Source of the DNA: Paenibacillus gyeongsangnamensis
Lineage (GTDB): Bacteria; Bacillota; Bacilli; Paenibacillales; NBRC-103111
Assembly (NCBI RefSeq): GCF_027533625.1
Contig: NZ_JAQAGZ010000001.1
Location: 62,001-126,000, forward strand
Length of the DNA stretch: 64,000 nt
Direction of reading: 5' to 3'
Positions within the stretch are counted from its first letter, which is position 1; the number at the start of each line of letters is the position of its first letter. The notes under the pieces are model-generated. The model was not told the origin of the DNA. It saw only the letters and a list, made by a program, of their open reading frames with translations, and searched no databases. Positions 26,795-36,206 of this stretch are shown here, piece after piece. The translations under genes were made by a program, and so were the position numbers.

Positions 26795-27652
26795 ATGAAC
26801 GAACAGCTGGAACAATTGAAAAGACAATATAAGAGTGTGCCGATCCCGAGTGAATTGGATTTCGTCGTAAAGAAAGCTCTCAAACAAAAAAGGAAAAGCC
26901 CCGCATACATGAAGTATTTTGCTGGAGTCGGAGTGGCGGCTATCATTTTGGTATCAGGGATCAATATGAGCCCCGCCTTTGCCAATGCATTGTCAGAAGT
27001 GCCGCTGGTTGGCTCGCTCGTCAAGGTGTTAACGATTAAAGAATTTAAAGTCGATGACGGAGCGGCTAAAGCCGATATCAAAGTGCCTGCCATTACAAAC
27101 ATGGAAAATAAAACGTTGGAAGCGACGCTGAACAATAAATACTTGGAGGAAAGCAAAGAGTTATATAAATCTTTCACTGCCGATATGGAAAAATTAAAGA
27201 AAAATGGCGGAGGACACTTAGGCGTAGACAGTGGTTATGTCGTTAAAACCGACAATGATCAGATTCTTGCCGTGGGCAGATATGTGGTAAACACGGTCGG
27301 TTCCTCCTCGACATCGTTTAAATACGATACGGTAGACAAGAAAAATCAACTGTTGATTACGTTGCCGAGTTTATTTAAGGATGACAGCTATATCAATCTG
27401 ATCAGCGAAAATATTAAAGATCAGATGAGACAGCAGATGAAGGCGGACCCTAGCAAGGTTTATTGGGTAGATGGTAAAATGAGCTTCAATGCCATTGCTA
27501 AAGATCAAAGCTTTTATATTAACAATGAAGGCAAGCTTGTCATCTCCTTTAATAAATACGAAGTCGCTCCAGGGTCGATGGGCGTCTTGGAGTTTACCAT
27601 ACCGACCAATATGATTGCCGATGCATTAGTTAGCAGAGAATATATAAAATAA
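26795..27652 (+). CDS. RsiV-like membrane anti-sigma factor
   Basis: A 285-residue protein: a cytoplasmic N-terminus of about 48 residues (PIPSELDFVVKKALKQKRKS) that would bind the sigma factor, one membrane helix (YFAGVGVAAIILVSGINMS), and an extracellular part with the DUF4179 and DUF3298-like pattern (VPLVGSLVKVLTI; KKNQLLITLPSLFKDDSYIN; FYINNEGKLVISFNKYEVAP). In B. subtilis the corresponding domain binds lysozyme and triggers RsiV cleavage. Whether this homologue senses lysozyme is inference, though it would suit a bacterium degrading host glycans. It is co-transcribed with the sigma gene. Confidence 0.88.
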   Translation: MNEQLEQLKRQYKSVPIPSELDFVVKKALKQKRKSPAYMKYFAGVGVAAIILVSGINMSPAFANALSEVPLVGSLVKVLTIKEFKVDDGAAKADIKVPAITNMENKTLEATLNNKYLEESKELYKSFTADMEKLKKNGGGHLGVDSGYVVKTDNDQILAVGRYVVNTVGSSSTSFKYDTVDKKNQLLITLPSLFKDDSYINLISENIKDQMRQQMKADPSKVYWVDGKMSFNAIAKDQSFYINNEGKLVISFNKYEVAPGSMGVLEFTIPTNMIADALVSREYIK

Positions 27653-27710
27653 AAATCGAACAGCACCTGTGAGCGGAATGAAAAAGTTTCCACCTGTTCG
27701 AATGCGAAAA

Positions 27711-27746
27711 GCGGCCTTGAACGATTCGTTCAAGGTCGCGTTTTTT
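27711..27746 (+). terminator. Terminator after the sigma/anti-sigma operon
   Basis: GCGGCCTTGAACG (27711-27723) pairs with CGTTCAAGGTCGCG (27727-27740), followed by TTTTTT. Confidence 0.92.
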
Positions 27747-27862
27747 GCCCAAATTACAGTAGTCCATTACACCGGTGCGCGTTCTTTACAGTTTAAGTTC
27801 TATTCCGGGTATGAAATGATAAGAGGGAGCATTTGTTGAAGTTATGAAAGGGGAACAAGACA

Positions 27863-28570
27863 ATGAGTTCACGCAACGGCAACGATTCGACTGCAATGGC
27901 GACCATTCGCGCTACGGAACGATGTACACCGCCTCAGTGGGCGCTTCTTGAGCAGCTCCTGTTTGACACACTGAACCAAGCGGCGGAAGAATTTGTTGAA
28001 CGGTATACGCGCTCCGACGGAACGCTCATTTGGCGCAATAACTGGCCGGGAATGGACGGCTCGGATATCGGGAGTTTGATGCCTATTACGACTGGATGCA
28101 TTATGGAGAAGGATATTTGTACTTGTATTTCTTGGGGTTGGCCGGCCCCGCGACTTTGAAGGATCGTCAGCGCGCGGTAAGGTTTGCGAACATGTATACG
28201 GGCGACGATCCAGAAGCTCCGAATTACGATAAAGAACGAAAGCTTATCCGGTCGCCGCTGACGGGCAGCCGCGGTCCGCGTTTCCAGGTGTCCGAGGAAG
28301 ATTGGAGTACGCACCGGGCGGGCTGAAATCATCAATCAGCATGGAGATGTAACCGGATCGGCAGAGATCGGCGGTAAATGGCTGCATATTTCACTGCCTG
28401 CGGGAACAGTCATATCGCTTCGAATGGCGATGGAACGCTATGTCAATCAGCCGACGTACGATATGCCTTGGCCGGATTACGATAACCTCTCGTTGATCCG
28501 CGGGCGCAATACGGAATGCTCCGAGAGCGCTGAAGTCAATGAAAGGCATATGCAAGCCGATGATCATTGA
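27863..28570 (+). pseudogene. Unrecognised protein, deleted and frameshifted
   Basis: ATG 27863 starts a reading frame (QWALLEQLLFDTLNQAAEEF ... GTLIWRNNWPGMDGSD) that breaks near 28065. The sequence resumes in another frame as REFDAYYDWMHYGEGYLYLY and YTGDDPEAPNYDKERKLIRS, then changes frame again near 28320 and ends MPWPDYDNLSLIRGR...H at 28570. Dropped residues at each break suggest deletions rather than single-base errors. I do not recognise the family with certainty; the WMHYGEGYLYLYFLGLA stretch looks like an all-helical glycan-related protein. The end overlaps the start of the next broken gene, implying an original co-transcribed pair. Confidence 0.65.
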
Positions 28571-29390
28571 TGCGCATCAGCACTATTGGAAAATCAGCCG
28601 CGGCGACTACGGCTGGTTGACGCCGAAGTCCGGGCCCTTGCTGTACCAGGACTATATGCCCGAACGGTTGTCGCCCGAGCTGCAGCGGTGCGGGGTAGCC
28701 GGGACTGTCGTTGTACAAGCGGCGCCGACGATGGAAGAAACGGAATTTCTGCTTGGCCTTTGCGAGCAAGAGGAGACTTTGCTCGGGGTGGTCGGATGGC
28801 TCGATATAAACGACGAAGACTTTGAAAAGCATTTCACCTGGTTCCGTTCCCATTCACGTTTTGTCGGCGTTCGCCCGCATTTCCCGCTGTGCCGGACGGT
28901 GATTGGAGCAGGTATCCGCAGTTGCTCCGTAATCTGAGGCTAGGACGGCTTTCCGGTAGATATTCTCGTTAGTGCGCTCAGTTTGCCCGTATTAGTGAAG
29001 CTGCTGGAGCGTATACCTGATCTGACCATCGTCATTGATCATCTTGGAAAACCAGGTATCCCAGGAAAAGAAATCGAGCACTGGGTGCAATGGATGGAAG
29101 CGGCTGCCGGGTTCGAGCGCGTTTTCTGTAAACTGTCCGGACTCGCGACAGGAACGGGCGGCGTTCGTTGGCACCCGGCCGATTGGGTCCCATACGCCAG
29201 GCATGCAGCCCGTGTGTTCGGTCCGGAAAGGCTCATGTTCGGAAGCGACTGGCCGGTTTGTTTGCAAGCCGGCAGCTTCGGGGAAATGCTGGACGCGGCC
29301 CGCGCAGCGCTGCCTGATTTGAAGCCATCCCATATCGAAGCTGTTTTTGGCGGGAATGCAGCCGGCGTTTATCGGTTGCCGGTTAAATAA
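28560..29390 (+). pseudogene. Amidohydrolase (COG3618, lactonase-like), frameshifted
   Basis: The first part, MIIDAHQHYWKISRGDYGWL, has the H-x-H metal motif of amidohydrolase-2 lactonases (fucono- or rhamnono-lactonase type). The frame continues to FVGVRPHFPL near 28890, then breaks. The expected sequence is recoverable only by frame switching: VPDGDWSRYPQLLRNLR (near 28897-28945), then DGFPVDILVSALSLPVLVKL onward. The C-terminal half is intact: LTIVIDHLGKPG, CKLSGLAT and MFGSDWPVC with the active-site Asp, ending RLPVK at 29390. At least two indels occur. Whatever sugar-acid pathway it served is lost unless these are sequencing errors. Confidence 0.85.
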
Positions 29391-29403
29391 TAGGTTTATT
29401 GAG

Positions 29404-29439
29404 AGGGCAGACGAATGATTGCATTCGATCTGCCCTTTT
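29404..29439 (+). terminator. Terminator after the amidohydrolase remnant
   Basis: AGGGCAGACGAATG and CATTCGATCTGCCCT form a stem around a short loop, followed by TTTC. Confidence 0.85.
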
Positions 29440-29537
29440 CCATAGTCATTGCTCCATCCACGACCTCCTATTGATTGGAATAATCATAATTATAATGGTT
29501 AAATTAATAAAAATTGGAATGAGTCTGGTGGAGTAAC

Positions 29538-31058
29538 ATGAGGAATCTTTTAAGAAAATTGCTTTCGAACAGCCGGGAAAAACAAAAACCAGTTATGGGA
29601 ATGAAACTTTATCCTTCTTTGCAAAAAAATATGGAATACATTCAAAACCAATTGTTTCATTCGGGTGATCTGAAGTGGCGGAGCATTAGATTTAATCAAT
29701 CAGAGGGTCTTATCGTCTTTTTGGAATCCCTATCTGATCAACAAAGAATTCAAAAAGAAATCATTAAGCCCATAGAAGAAAAAAAAGAAGGAACCGTGGA
29801 TGAACTCATTACTTCTTTGGAGATTACGAAAAAATCGAATCTTAACGAGGTGCCTCATGCCTTAGTTCAAGGCAATTGCGTATTGTTATTCGAAGGTACA
29901 GCAGAAGCTATTATTGTCGATGTAACAGCAGCTTATAAACGGAGTATATCGGAACCAGTGAACGAAGGCGTCGTTCGCGGCGCACATGATGGCTTTATAG
30001 AGAACCTCATCACGAATCTTTATTTGGTTCGAAAGCGCGTTGAAAATCCGAACCTGGTCGTTCGTTATTACAAGGTCGGAAAGGCAACCAAAACAAAATT
30101 GGCTCTCCTCTATATGCAGGATCTGGCGAATCCGGATCTGGTCCAAGAAGTGGATCACAGACTCGGTTCCATTGCGATGGATACCGCGATCTCTCCCGGA
30201 TTCATTGCCGAATTGATTGAAGATAACCCATTTTCTCTATTTCAGCAAATCTTATTTACGGAAAGACCGGATCGGGCGGTAGCTAATCTCATGGAAGGCC
30301 GTGTAGTTATTTTATCGGATGGAGACCCGTCTGCGCTGATTTTGCCGGTGACTTTCTTTGCCTTTTATCAAAGCCCGGATGATTATCACAGCAGGTGGAT
30401 TGTCGGTTCGTTCATTCGATTGATTCGTTTGGTGAGCTTTATCATCGCATCTTTAGTACCTGCTTTATATATTGCGATTATTGGCTTCCACCCCGAAATT
30501 CTTCCTGCAAATTTGATTTATACCGTAAAAAGCAGTATAGACAGAGTACCATTTCCACCTATTGTGGAGGCTCTTCTTATGCAGATTACCTTAGAGGTAC
30601 TACGTGAGGCAGGTGTTCGTTTGCCGAGCAGAGTAGGTCAAACCGTCAGTATTGTTGGCGGCTTGGTTATCGGTGAATCGGTCGTGCGAGCCGGACTGGT
30701 TTCATATCCTATGGTAATCGTTGTCGCCTTAACCGCTATTTCGTCGTTTGTGGCCCCCTCAAATGAAATAAGTACGGCCACTCGCATTCTGGGCTTCCCG
30801 CTCATGATCCTGGCCGCGATGTTCGGTTTGATCGGCATCACGTTTGGCTTGCTTTTCATCTTAATCCACTTATGTAAATTGGAATGCTTTGGTACAGCCT
30901 ATTTTGCGCCTGTTATGCCTCTGCGAATCAAAGATTTGAAGGATACATTTACACGCTTTCCCATCTGGAGCTTGAATCAGCGTCCCCATGACCCGCATCC
31001 AAAAAGGTTAAATCAAGAAAAATATTCAAGGGGGTGGGAACATGATGATCCCGGATAA
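29538..31058 (+). CDS. GerA-family spore germination receptor, A subunit
   Basis: A 506-residue GerAA/GerKA-type protein, normal length. It has a cytoplasmic N-terminal domain (VPHALVQGNCVLLFEGTAEA; KRSISEPVNEGVVRGAHDGF, a family hallmark) followed by five or so membrane helices (LVSFIIASLVPALYIAIIGF; VGQTVSIVGGLVIGESVVRA) and a charged tail. With the B permease and C lipoprotein encoded next, it forms the germinant receptor in the spore inner membrane. It overlaps the next gene by 17 bases. Its presence shows the organism makes endospores. Regulation by forespore sigma factor G is expected, but I could not define the promoter with confidence. Confidence 0.95.
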   Translation: MRNLLRKLLSNSREKQKPVMGMKLYPSLQKNMEYIQNQLFHSGDLKWRSIRFNQSEGLIVFLESLSDQQRIQKEIIKPIEEKKEGTVDELITSLEITKKSNLNEVPHALVQGNCVLLFEGTAEAIIVDVTAAYKRSISEPVNEGVVRGAHDGFIENLITNLYLVRKRVENPNLVVRYYKVGKATKTKLALLYMQDLANPDLVQEVDHRLGSIAMDTAISPGFIAELIEDNPFSLFQQILFTERPDRAVANLMEGRVVILSDGDPSALILPVTFFAFYQSPDDYHSRWIVGSFIRLIRLVSFIIASLVPALYIAIIGFHPEILPANLIYTVKSSIDRVPFPPIVEALLMQITLEVLREAGVRLPSRVGQTVSIVGGLVIGESVVRAGLVSYPMVIVVALTAISSFVAPSNEISTATRILGFPLMILAAMFGLIGITFGLLFILIHLCKLECFGTAYFAPVMPLRIKDLKDTFTRFPIWSLNQRPHDPHPKRLNQEKYSRGWEHDDPG

Positions 31059-32130
31059 GAGTAAAATTACTCAGGGGCAGCTCATGTTTTTTGTTGTACA
31101 GTCTCAAGTGGGGGTTGGAATTTTATCTCTTCCTCATAAAATGCAGGCTATAACCAAGGGAGGAGGTTGGATTTCTACATTAATCGCCGGATTGGCCGTA
31201 CAAGTGATTATTTTGATTCTATGGGGTCTTTGCAGACGGTTTCCTTCCGATACAATATACAGCTTCTTACCGAAAATCGTCGGCAATCTTCTCGGGAATC
31301 TGCTTGGCCTTGTTTATATTGGCTATTTTCTGTTTTCTGCGGGAACGGTTTTAGCCTTATTTGCCGATGTCGTGGGAAAGTGGGTGCTCCAAAGTACGCC
31401 TAGATGGGCATTATTAATTCTCACCCTTCTCACCTGTATGTATTTGGTTAAAGAAAATCTTCGAGTGATAGCCAGACTGTTTGTCATCTCTTCGTTGACG
31501 ATCATTGTAATGGTGCTGCTATCCTTGATGGGTTATGTCAAGATGAACATCAGCTATATATTTCCTATAACGGAAGCGGGATGGGGGAACATCGTCAAAG
31601 CTGCGAATGAGGCGTTGTTTCCTTTAGTCGGGTATGAAGTTTTATTGGTGATTTATCCTTTTGTTGAAGGGAAAAGCGGCGGGAAATTAAAGGCAGCCTC
31701 TTTAGGAAATATGCTGATTGCCCTTTTTTACACATTTGAGGTGTTTACCAGTTTGATCATTTTCAGCCCGGCGATCATGCCTGCCATTTCGGAACCTCTC
31801 CTCTATATGCTGAAAGGCTTTTCTTTCCAGATCATTCAACGAATCGATTTAATCTTCTTATCTTTATGGGTTTTTATTGTTAGCACTTCCATTGTCGCTT
31901 GGTTATACATGGCAACAACAGGCTTAGGTCGCTTCTTTCACCGGGGTGAACATAAAAGGGCAGTCCCCTATGCAGCTATCATTGTCTTTATTTTGGCTAT
32001 GATTGCTCAAGATCCATCGGTCACCGACCTCTACGATCGAATGATTAAGATTTCTCATTATACGCTTGTGGTTGGGCTTCCTTTGATCCTGCTCATCTTC
32101 TCGTATCTTACAAGAAAAAGGAGCGCGTAA
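31042..32130 (+). CDS. GerA-family germination receptor, B subunit (permease-like)
   Basis: A 362-residue GerAB/GerKB protein of the amino-acid permease fold, with about ten membrane helices. The N-terminal ITQGQLMFFVVQSQVGVGIL and GGGWISTLIAGLAVQVIILI are typical. It probably carries the germinant-binding pocket. The start overlaps the A subunit end and the gene is followed after five bases by the C subunit, so the three are translationally linked. Confidence 0.95.
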   Translation: MMIPDKSKITQGQLMFFVVQSQVGVGILSLPHKMQAITKGGGWISTLIAGLAVQVIILILWGLCRRFPSDTIYSFLPKIVGNLLGNLLGLVYIGYFLFSAGTVLALFADVVGKWVLQSTPRWALLILTLLTCMYLVKENLRVIARLFVISSLTIIVMVLLSLMGYVKMNISYIFPITEAGWGNIVKAANEALFPLVGYEVLLVIYPFVEGKSGGKLKAASLGNMLIALFYTFEVFTSLIIFSPAIMPAISEPLLYMLKGFSFQIIQRIDLIFLSLWVFIVSTSIVAWLYMATTGLGRFFHRGEHKRAVPYAAIIVFILAMIAQDPSVTDLYDRMIKISHYTLVVGLPLILLIFSYLTRKRSA

Positions 32131-32135
32131 GCCAG

Positions 32136-33257
32136 ATGAAAAGGAGCTGCTTTTCAAGCGCGGTTATTGTTGTTCTCTTATTGATGACTGGGTGTTGGGA
32201 TCAAGATCTTTTAAGGAATGCTCGTTTGCTTTATGGAGCAGGGTTCGATCTCGCACCGAATGGAAAGCTTCTAACCACCTTTGTCATAAGGGACATGCCT
32301 GCTAGCGAACAACAGAGTCCTAAAAACGATATTATATATACGGTCAGCAATACGGCACTGGAAGCCCGCGATAAAGCGGATGATAAGATATCCCGGGTTC
32401 TTCGAGCTTACAGAAATCGGATCATTCTCATTGGTGAGGAACAGGCTAAACAAGATATTTATCCGATCCTCGATGTTTTTTACCGCGATCCCAAGAGCGC
32501 TTTAAATGCGAGGGTCGGAGTGGCGCAAGGGAAGGCGGCAGACATACTTTCCCTCAAAAAAGTAGGGAATGTCTTAATTGAAGAAGAAATTGATGAATTA
32601 ATCATGAGCAAAGAAGGGACTACAACCGTTCCCAAGGTGACACTTGAAACGATTTACCCTGTAATGATGGACCCCGGAGAGGATTTTGTTCTTCCATACC
32701 TCATGGAAAAAGGGAAACGAGTGGACGTTTCGCGGATTGCCATGTTTCATAAGCGTCAATTTACAGGGACACTGAGCTCTGATGAATCTGCCATGTATTT
32801 ATTTTTGAAAGGCAACAAGGGAAAAGTGGCGAGATTCACCCAAAAAATAAGTACCCGGAAGGATCAACCTAACGGTGATGACTTTTTAAGCTTTAATGTA
32901 GAAAAATCAAAGCGAAATATGAAGATTTTGATTCAATCAGGCGATCAAATTACGGTTAGGCTGGATTTAAAATGGAAGGTGAGTATCGTTGAATATCCGA
33001 AAGATCGCTTAAATGATAAAAAAATGGTTGCGCAATTAAACCAGCTTCTGTCTAAAGAGATGACTCACTTGGTAAACGAAACGATTAAAAAAATGCAAAT
33101 AGCCCGCTGCGACGGACTAGGGATCGGCAGACAACTCATGGCGTTCCATCCCGATATCTGGAAGAAGAAGAAGGAAGACTGGGGGAGCAACTATCAAAAG
33201 GTACATTTTGTTCCTGAGGTTCAGGTAGAAATTGCGAAGAAAGGGATTATAAACTAA
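32136..33257 (+). CDS. GerA-family germination receptor, C subunit (lipoprotein)
   Basis: A 373-residue GerAC/GerKC lipoprotein. The signal peptide MKRSCFSSAVIVVLLLMTG ends at lipidated C20, followed by the family-specific WDQ (usually CWD). Conserved blocks include GAGFDLAPNGKLLTTFVIRD, YRNRIILIGEEQAKQDIYPI and the C-terminal LGIGRQLMAFHPDIWKK. It completes the germinant receptor. Confidence 0.95.
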   Translation: MKRSCFSSAVIVVLLLMTGCWDQDLLRNARLLYGAGFDLAPNGKLLTTFVIRDMPASEQQSPKNDIIYTVSNTALEARDKADDKISRVLRAYRNRIILIGEEQAKQDIYPILDVFYRDPKSALNARVGVAQGKAADILSLKKVGNVLIEEEIDELIMSKEGTTTVPKVTLETIYPVMMDPGEDFVLPYLMEKGKRVDVSRIAMFHKRQFTGTLSSDESAMYLFLKGNKGKVARFTQKISTRKDQPNGDDFLSFNVEKSKRNMKILIQSGDQITVRLDLKWKVSIVEYPKDRLNDKKMVAQLNQLLSKEMTHLVNETIKKMQIARCDGLGIGRQLMAFHPDIWKKKKEDWGSNYQKVHFVPEVQVEIAKKGIIN

Positions 33258-33306
33258 GATTACTTTTCCCATATCGAGCATGGGGTGAGAAGTAGTCTTT
33301 TTTCTT
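33258..33306 (+). terminator. Terminator of the germination operon
   Basis: AGATTACTTTTC pairs with GAGAAGTAGTCT around an 18-base loop, followed by TTTTTTCTTT. Confidence 0.9.
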
Positions 33307-33415
33307 TACAAAACATTTACACCTATTTGACGTGTGCAAAACATTGCGATTCTACAATGAAATTGTTATTAAAAACAACAAATTCGCACAAATACCCAAA
33401 TCGGAGGAGTTTATT

Positions 33416-34522
33416 GTGAAAAGACATCTTTCTTTAAAATCAGCCTTAATCATCAGCATTATGGCTTTGGGAGTTTCGGCATGCGGTACGCCTCAGCAAT
33501 CCGCTCCCGCGGCAAACACTCCGGCTCCGGCCAAAGAACAAACTTTGGAGGAGATTCAAAAGCTGGCGAAACAGGAAGGAAAGGTTGTCAGTGTAGGGAT
33601 GCCTGATGATTGGGCCAACTGGAAACAAACTTGGGGCGACATCACTACGAAGTACGGTTTAACGCATTCGGATACGGATTTAACAAGTTCTGAGGAGATC
33701 GCCAAATTCGATGCCGAGAAGAATAACCCAACGGCTGATATCGGGGATGTAGGTATGGCTTTCGGACCGATCGCGAAGGACAAGGGCGTGACCATGCCGT
33801 ATAAAACCTCGTATTGGAACGACATTCCGGATTGGGCTAAGGATAAGGATGGCAACTGGATGGCCGGTTATCAGGGGACGATCTCCATACTTGTCGATAA
33901 AGCACAGGTGAAAAATCCGCCAAAAACGTGGGAAGATATTGAAAAAGGAGATTATAAAGTTCAAATCCCGGATGTTACCAAGTCGTCGCAAGCACAGATG
34001 GGCGTACTGGCAGCAGCGATCGCGCATGGAGGAAGTGAAGGCAACATTCAACCCGGCTTGGACTTTTTTGCGAAATTGGCCAAGCAGAACCGATTGGTTA
34101 CCAAGGACGTAACCAAAGCTGATTTGGAAAAAGGGGAAGTACAAGTTGCGATACTTTGGGATTTTGTGTCGTTAGGCTTTAAAGACCAAATCGATCCAAA
34201 TCGCTTTGAAGTAAACATTCCGCAGGAGGGCAGTATCGTCGGCGCCTACACAACCATCATTAACAAGTATGCGCCTCATCCGAATGCCGCTAAGCTTGCC
34301 CGCGAATTTATTTTGAGCGATGAAGGTCAAATCAACTTGGCCAAAGGCTATGCCCGTCCTATTCGTGAAAATGTCAAATTGCCGGATGAAGTTGCCAAGA
34401 AGCTGATTCCTAGCGAACAGTATAAAAATGCGAGACCGATCAAGGATTTCAAGACTTGGGATGATACATCCAAAAAAATTCCGCAAATGTGGCAAGAACA
34501 AGTTTTGGTTAACATCAAGTAA
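33416..34522 (+). CDS. Fbp/PotD-class ABC importer binding lipoprotein
   Basis: A 368-residue lipoprotein: signal peptide MKRHLSLKSALIISIM...ALGVSA with lipidated C23. GTG 33416 was chosen because TCGGAGGAGT lies just before it and it begins the signal peptide. The mature protein resembles the ferric/polyamine/phosphonate binding class (GTISILVDKAQVKNPPKTWE; GSIVGAYTTIINKYAPHPNA). Some Fbp-like proteins (AfuA) bind sugar phosphates rather than iron. The iron-binding tyrosine pair is not evident. The operon has a HAD phosphatase and a sugar-isomerase-like protein, which points to a phosphorylated or acidic sugar ligand; this is inference. Confidence 0.85.
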   Translation: MKRHLSLKSALIISIMALGVSACGTPQQSAPAANTPAPAKEQTLEEIQKLAKQEGKVVSVGMPDDWANWKQTWGDITTKYGLTHSDTDLTSSEEIAKFDAEKNNPTADIGDVGMAFGPIAKDKGVTMPYKTSYWNDIPDWAKDKDGNWMAGYQGTISILVDKAQVKNPPKTWEDIEKGDYKVQIPDVTKSSQAQMGVLAAAIAHGGSEGNIQPGLDFFAKLAKQNRLVTKDVTKADLEKGEVQVAILWDFVSLGFKDQIDPNRFEVNIPQEGSIVGAYTTIINKYAPHPNAAKLAREFILSDEGQINLAKGYARPIRENVKLPDEVAKKLIPSEQYKNARPIKDFKTWDDTSKKIPQMWQEQVLVNIK

Positions 34523-34551
34523 CGGATTAATGAGAAGTGAGGTTTGTCCGA

Positions 34552-35400
34552 ATGAAGCATAAAGTTACGCTGTTCGCCGTCATTGCTCTGCTTCCGTTTG
34601 CGCTGCTGATTGCCTTATTCGAGCTGCTCCCGCTCGCGGCAATGATACGCGACAGCTTTCTTGCTGATGACGGGATCACGTATACGTTCAAACAATATAT
34701 TATTGCTTTAACCAATCCTTATTATACAAAAGGAATGGTAAACAGCCTGCTCATTTCTATATATTCCAGCTGCATTGGACTCGCGATCGCCATCGCTGCG
34801 TCATATTCCATGACGCGAATGTCTTCGAAGATCCAATCCATTCTGGTGACCTTCTCGAATTTAACGTCTAATTTTTCCGGTGTGCCGCTGGCCTTCGCTT
34901 TCATTATTTTGCTTGGAAACAGCGGCGTGTTTACGCTGCTGTTTAAAGAATGGGGCTTGAACATTACAGGTTCGTTCAATCTATACAGTTGGGGCGGTTT
35001 AGTGGCTGTATATGTTTATTTCCAAGTGCCGCTAGCGATCCTGCTTCTTTACCCTGCGTATTCCGGCATTCATAAACATTGGCGTGAGTCCGCCTCGTTG
35101 CTTGGCGCATCGGCTTTTCAATTTTGGCTGCGAATCGGATTCCCGGTGATTATTCCCAGCGTAGTCGGCACGTTCAGCATTCTACTTGCAAACGCGATGG
35201 GCGCTTATGCAACAGCTTATGCTTTAGTGGGGGGCAGCTATAATTTGCTGCCCACCCGCATCGGCGCGCTCGTAGCCGGGGATGTAGCCACAAGGCCGCA
35301 ACTGGGCAGCGCGCTCGCCGTCATTTTAGGATTGATGATGGTTGTCGCGATGTGGTGTAATGAACGTATGATGCGGCGGTTCAGGAGAGATTTGCGATGA
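34552..35400 (+). CDS. ABC importer permease (PotB/CysU class)
   Basis: A 282-residue permease with six predicted helices, starting at ATG 34552 after AAGTGAGG. The coupling motif is WRESASLLGASAFQFWLRIG, the EAA loop of this class. Residues GVPLAFAFIILLGNSG and NAMGAYATAYALVGG are typical. Its stop overlaps the start of the next permease by four bases. Confidence 0.93.
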   Translation: MKHKVTLFAVIALLPFALLIALFELLPLAAMIRDSFLADDGITYTFKQYIIALTNPYYTKGMVNSLLISIYSSCIGLAIAIAASYSMTRMSSKIQSILVTFSNLTSNFSGVPLAFAFIILLGNSGVFTLLFKEWGLNITGSFNLYSWGGLVAVYVYFQVPLAILLLYPAYSGIHKHWRESASLLGASAFQFWLRIGFPVIIPSVVGTFSILLANAMGAYATAYALVGGSYNLLPTRIGALVAGDVATRPQLGSALAVILGLMMVVAMWCNERMMRRFRRDLR

Positions 35401-36206
35401 AGAAAAAATGGGTGCATACGATTATCATTTCGGCGACTTTTCTATATCTCTTCTTGCCGCTCGCGGCCACGTTCTTGTATTCGATCGCCAAAGAATGGCA
35501 TCATACGATTCTTCCGGCTTCTTATACGCTCAGCTCGTATGAGAATTTGTATACGGATCCTCGGTTTTTACAAGCCGTCGGACGAACGCTTCTCGTCACT
35601 GCGATAACCCTTGTTCTAAGTGTAGTTACCATGGTGACCGCCGTCTTTGTCGTGTTCATGTATTTGCCTACAATGGAGCGGGTCCTGCAGGCGCTTGTGA
35701 TGATCCCCTTCGCCGTTCCCGGTGTGGTTGCTGCCGTAGGGCTTATCAAGGTGTACTCAAGCGGGCCGATCGTATTGTCCGGGACGATCTGGATCTTAAT
35801 CGGAGCGTATTATGTACTGGTTCTTCCCTATATGTATCAAGGTATCCGAAACAATTTGCGAACGATTGACGCCAAAAGGCTGATGGAAGCCGCTGAAGTG
35901 CTCGGTGCGAGCAAAATTAAAGGTTTTACATCCGTTATCATGCCTAACATGGTGACTGGAATGCTCGTATCCGCTTTATTATCGTTCTCGATCCTGATCG
36001 GCGAGTTCGTTCTGGCCAATTTTCTCATCGGGGGATATTATGAAACGATTCAAATTTATTTAATGAGACGCTTGAATGAAAACGGCCACTTGGCTAGCGC
36101 GATTGTGATTACGTACTTCCTTACAGTGGCGGCGATTTCCTGGATGATGCTGAGATTAGGCAGGCGTTTCGTGAAGACAGAAGAAATCAAGGAGAAGGTA
36201 ACATGA
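35397..36206 (+). CDS. ABC importer permease (PotC class)
   Basis: A 269-residue second permease with six helices. The EAA loop is RLMEAAEVLGASKIKGFTSV. GEFVLANFLIGGYYETIQIY is the class-typical late segment. It overlaps both neighbours by four bases and pairs with the upstream permease. Confidence 0.93.
   Translation: MKKKWVHTIIISATFLYLFLPLAATFLYSIAKEWHHTILPASYTLSSYENLYTDPRFLQAVGRTLLVTAITLVLSVVTMVTAVFVVFMYLPTMERVLQALVMIPFAVPGVVAAVGLIKVYSSGPIVLSGTIWILIGAYYVLVLPYMYQGIRNNLRTIDAKRLMEAAEVLGASKIKGFTSVIMPNMVTGMLVSALLSFSILIGEFVLANFLIGGYYETIQIYLMRRLNENGHLASAIVITYFLTVAAISWMMLRLGRRFVKTEEIKEKVT

Noticed and set aside
33325..33360. GTGCAAAACATTGCGATTC resembling the shared box of the 9.7-18 kb locus
   Set aside because: Only the short GTGCAAAA part matches; the second half and spacing do not.
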